This document shows positions 58,973-59,792 of a stretch of DNA of 59,792 bases, piece after piece. Where the stretch lies: NCBI GenBank assembly GCA_001788495.1, contig MGCF01000132.1, forward strand, positions 91,208 to 150,999. Direction: 5' to 3'. Source of the stretch: Candidatus Rokubacteria bacterium RIFCSPLOWO2_02_FULL_73_56 (GTDB lineage: Bacteria > Methylomirabilota > Methylomirabilia > Rokubacteriales > CSP1-6). Both the position numbers and the translations under genes were made by a program. The first letter of the stretch is position 1; the number at the start of each line of letters is the position of its first letter. Under the pieces are notes generated by a model that ran no database searches, was not told the DNA's origin, and saw nothing but the letters and a program-made list of their open reading frames with translations.

Positions 58973-59741
58973 CGCCGGCCCCCTTCCCGCGCTCGCGGAA
59001 CGCGAGCAGCGCGCCGAGCCCGACGACGAGCGCCGAGCCGATCGAGAACAGCGAGTCGACGACCACGTTGCGCTGCGGCAGCTTCGGGCTGTCCGGCAGG
59101 TTGTAGGTGGACGGCCTGGCGAGCAGCAGGAAGAACGCGTTCAGGCCGCCGAGGAACCCCTTGCTGTCGGCGCCGTAGAGCTGCGCGTCCTTGAAGCCCA
59201 TACCCTTGAGGGTCTCCACCCGCTTCTGCGCCTTCGTGACCAGGTCGTCGCGGAACCCGAACTGGATCGAGTCCGTGGGGCAGGCCTTGGCGCACGCGGG
59301 CCCGAGGCCGTTGTGGATCCGGTCGTTGCAGAACGTGCACTTCTTCGCCGTGCCGGTGCTCTCGTTGAACGCGACCACGCCGAAGGGGCAGGAGGCCACG
59401 CAGTAGCGGCAGCCGTTGCAGACGTCCGGGTTGATGTTGACCGTGCCGAACTCCGTCCGGTAGATCGCGCCCGTCGGGCACGCCTCCAGGCAGCCCGCCT
59501 CGGCGCAGTGCTTGCAGACGTCGGACATGAGCAGCCAGGCCAGGTCGCCCGTCGGCTTGGGCTCCTCGACGAACCGCACGAGCCGGTACGTCTGGTCGGT
59601 GAAGTGGGCGTGGTTCTGGTAGGTGCCGGTCCACTCCGGCACCTCCATGCCGAGCTCGTTCCACTGCTTGCACGCCACCTGGCAGGCGCGGCAGCCGATG
59701 CACAGGGAGGTGTCCGTGAACATCGCCAGCGTGCGGGCCAT
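58965..59741 (-). CDS. Formate dehydrogenase iron-sulfur (beta) subunit
   Basis: A 258-residue ferredoxin-type subunit like FdnH. The four cysteine groups are CIGCRACQVAC (residues 14-24), CKHCAEAGCLEAC, CNGCRYCVASC and CTFC...CAKAC. A single C-terminal hydrophobic helix (SLFSIGSALVVGLGALLAF) anchors it. It conducts electrons from the catalytic subunit to the NrfD-type subunit. The ATG is two bases after the upstream stop. The pairing with a membrane NrfD protein makes it part of a membrane-bound, quinone-reducing enzyme. Confidence 0.93.
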   Translation of the reverse strand: MARTLAMFTDTSLCIGCRACQVACKQWNELGMEVPEWTGTYQNHAHFTDQTYRLVRFVEEPKPTGDLAWLLMSDVCKHCAEAGCLEACPTGAIYRTEFGTVNINPDVCNGCRYCVASCPFGVVAFNESTGTAKKCTFCNDRIHNGLGPACAKACPTDSIQFGFRDDLVTKAQKRVETLKGMGFKDAQLYGADSKGFLGGLNAFFLLLARPSTYNLPDSPKLPQRNVVVDSLFSIGSALVVGLGALLAFRERGKGAGDA

Positions 59742-59743
59742 GG

Positions 59744-59792
59744 CTACACCACCCCCTTCTTCACGTTGCAGACGAAGGCTTTCGTCTCCTGG
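59744..59792 (-). CDS. Formate dehydrogenase catalytic subunit, C-terminus (partial)
   Basis: Only the last 15 codons and the stop are in the window, reading ...ETKAFVCNVKKGVV and ending in TAG at 59744-59746. Position directly before the Fe-S subunit, with two bases between, indicates the molybdenum (or tungsten) catalytic subunit of formate dehydrogenase. The catalytic residue, Cys or selenocysteine, lies outside the window. Confidence 0.7.
   Translation of the reverse strand, partial: QETKAFVCNVKKGVV

Overview
The window is a gene-dense, very GC-rich bacterial chromosome segment. Almost every gene lies on the minus strand, and neighbouring genes are stitched together by ATGA, GTGA or TGATG overlaps. 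The content is metabolic and core-cellular. No phage, insertion sequence, CRISPR array or integron was seen. The gene mix (2-oxoacid:ferredoxin oxidoreductase, alternative complex III, anchored formate dehydrogenase, HslUV, heme from glutamyl-tRNA) and the base composition would fit a Candidatus Rokubacteria / Methylomirabilota-type organism, but no rRNA is present and this placement is an inference.

Region 1 (1-9.5 kb, minus) is one long overlapping operon: glcDEF (glycolate oxidase), a small cupin, lutABC (Fe-S/LUD lactate-oxidation module), a DUF2203 protein, a HAD-family hydrolase and thioredoxin reductase. Region 2 (9.7-20.4 kb) is centred on 2-oxoglutarate: korAB with a candidate promoter, a CBS-domain protein and a LysR regulator on the minus strand, then gltBD (glutamate synthase) divergently on the plus strand. 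The divergent LysR-gltB arrangement recalls GltC of Bacillus. A chlorite-dismutase/HemQ-family protein converges on gltD and overlaps its end.

Region 3 (21.2-28.7 kb) holds moaA coupled to a B12-type radical SAM protein, lgt, a cluster of tRNA-Leu, tRNA-Cys and tRNA-Gly with an orphan gene among them, galT, and the phospholipid genes gpsA, plsY and pgsA. Region 4 (28.8-39.7 kb) is an apparent single long operon read dprA-topA-xerC-hslV-hslU-argB-argD-argF-argG-comB, with a clear promoter candidate before dprA. It joins DNA processing, proteolysis and arginine synthesis.

Region 5 (39.7-48.8 kb) holds a CpoB/YbgF-like lipoprotein, moeA and a complete alternative complex III operon actABCDEF. 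Region 6 (48.8-57.1 kb) is a heme operon read hemX-hemA-hemC-hemD-hemB, then a four-gene cysteine module (Rrf2 regulator, cysM, cysO, JAMM peptidase), then hemL. The cysO-like sulfur carrier ends Gly-Gly-Ala-Cys rather than Gly-Gly, so the adjacent JAMM peptidase probably has to trim it. Region 7 (57.2-59.8 kb) is a formate dehydrogenase operon: the 3' end of the catalytic subunit, the Fe-S subunit, the NrfD-type membrane subunit and fdhE.

The most unusual items are the cysteine module inside the heme operon with its blocked carrier tail, and a dispersed repeat of about 120 bp found in two copies, each directly after a minus-strand stop codon. Taken together the genes describe a respiratory organism that oxidises formate and 2-hydroxyacids into the quinone pool and passes electrons through alternative complex III, with molybdenum cofactor, heme and Fe-S supply genes nearby. 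There is no gene-free stretch longer than 300 bases.
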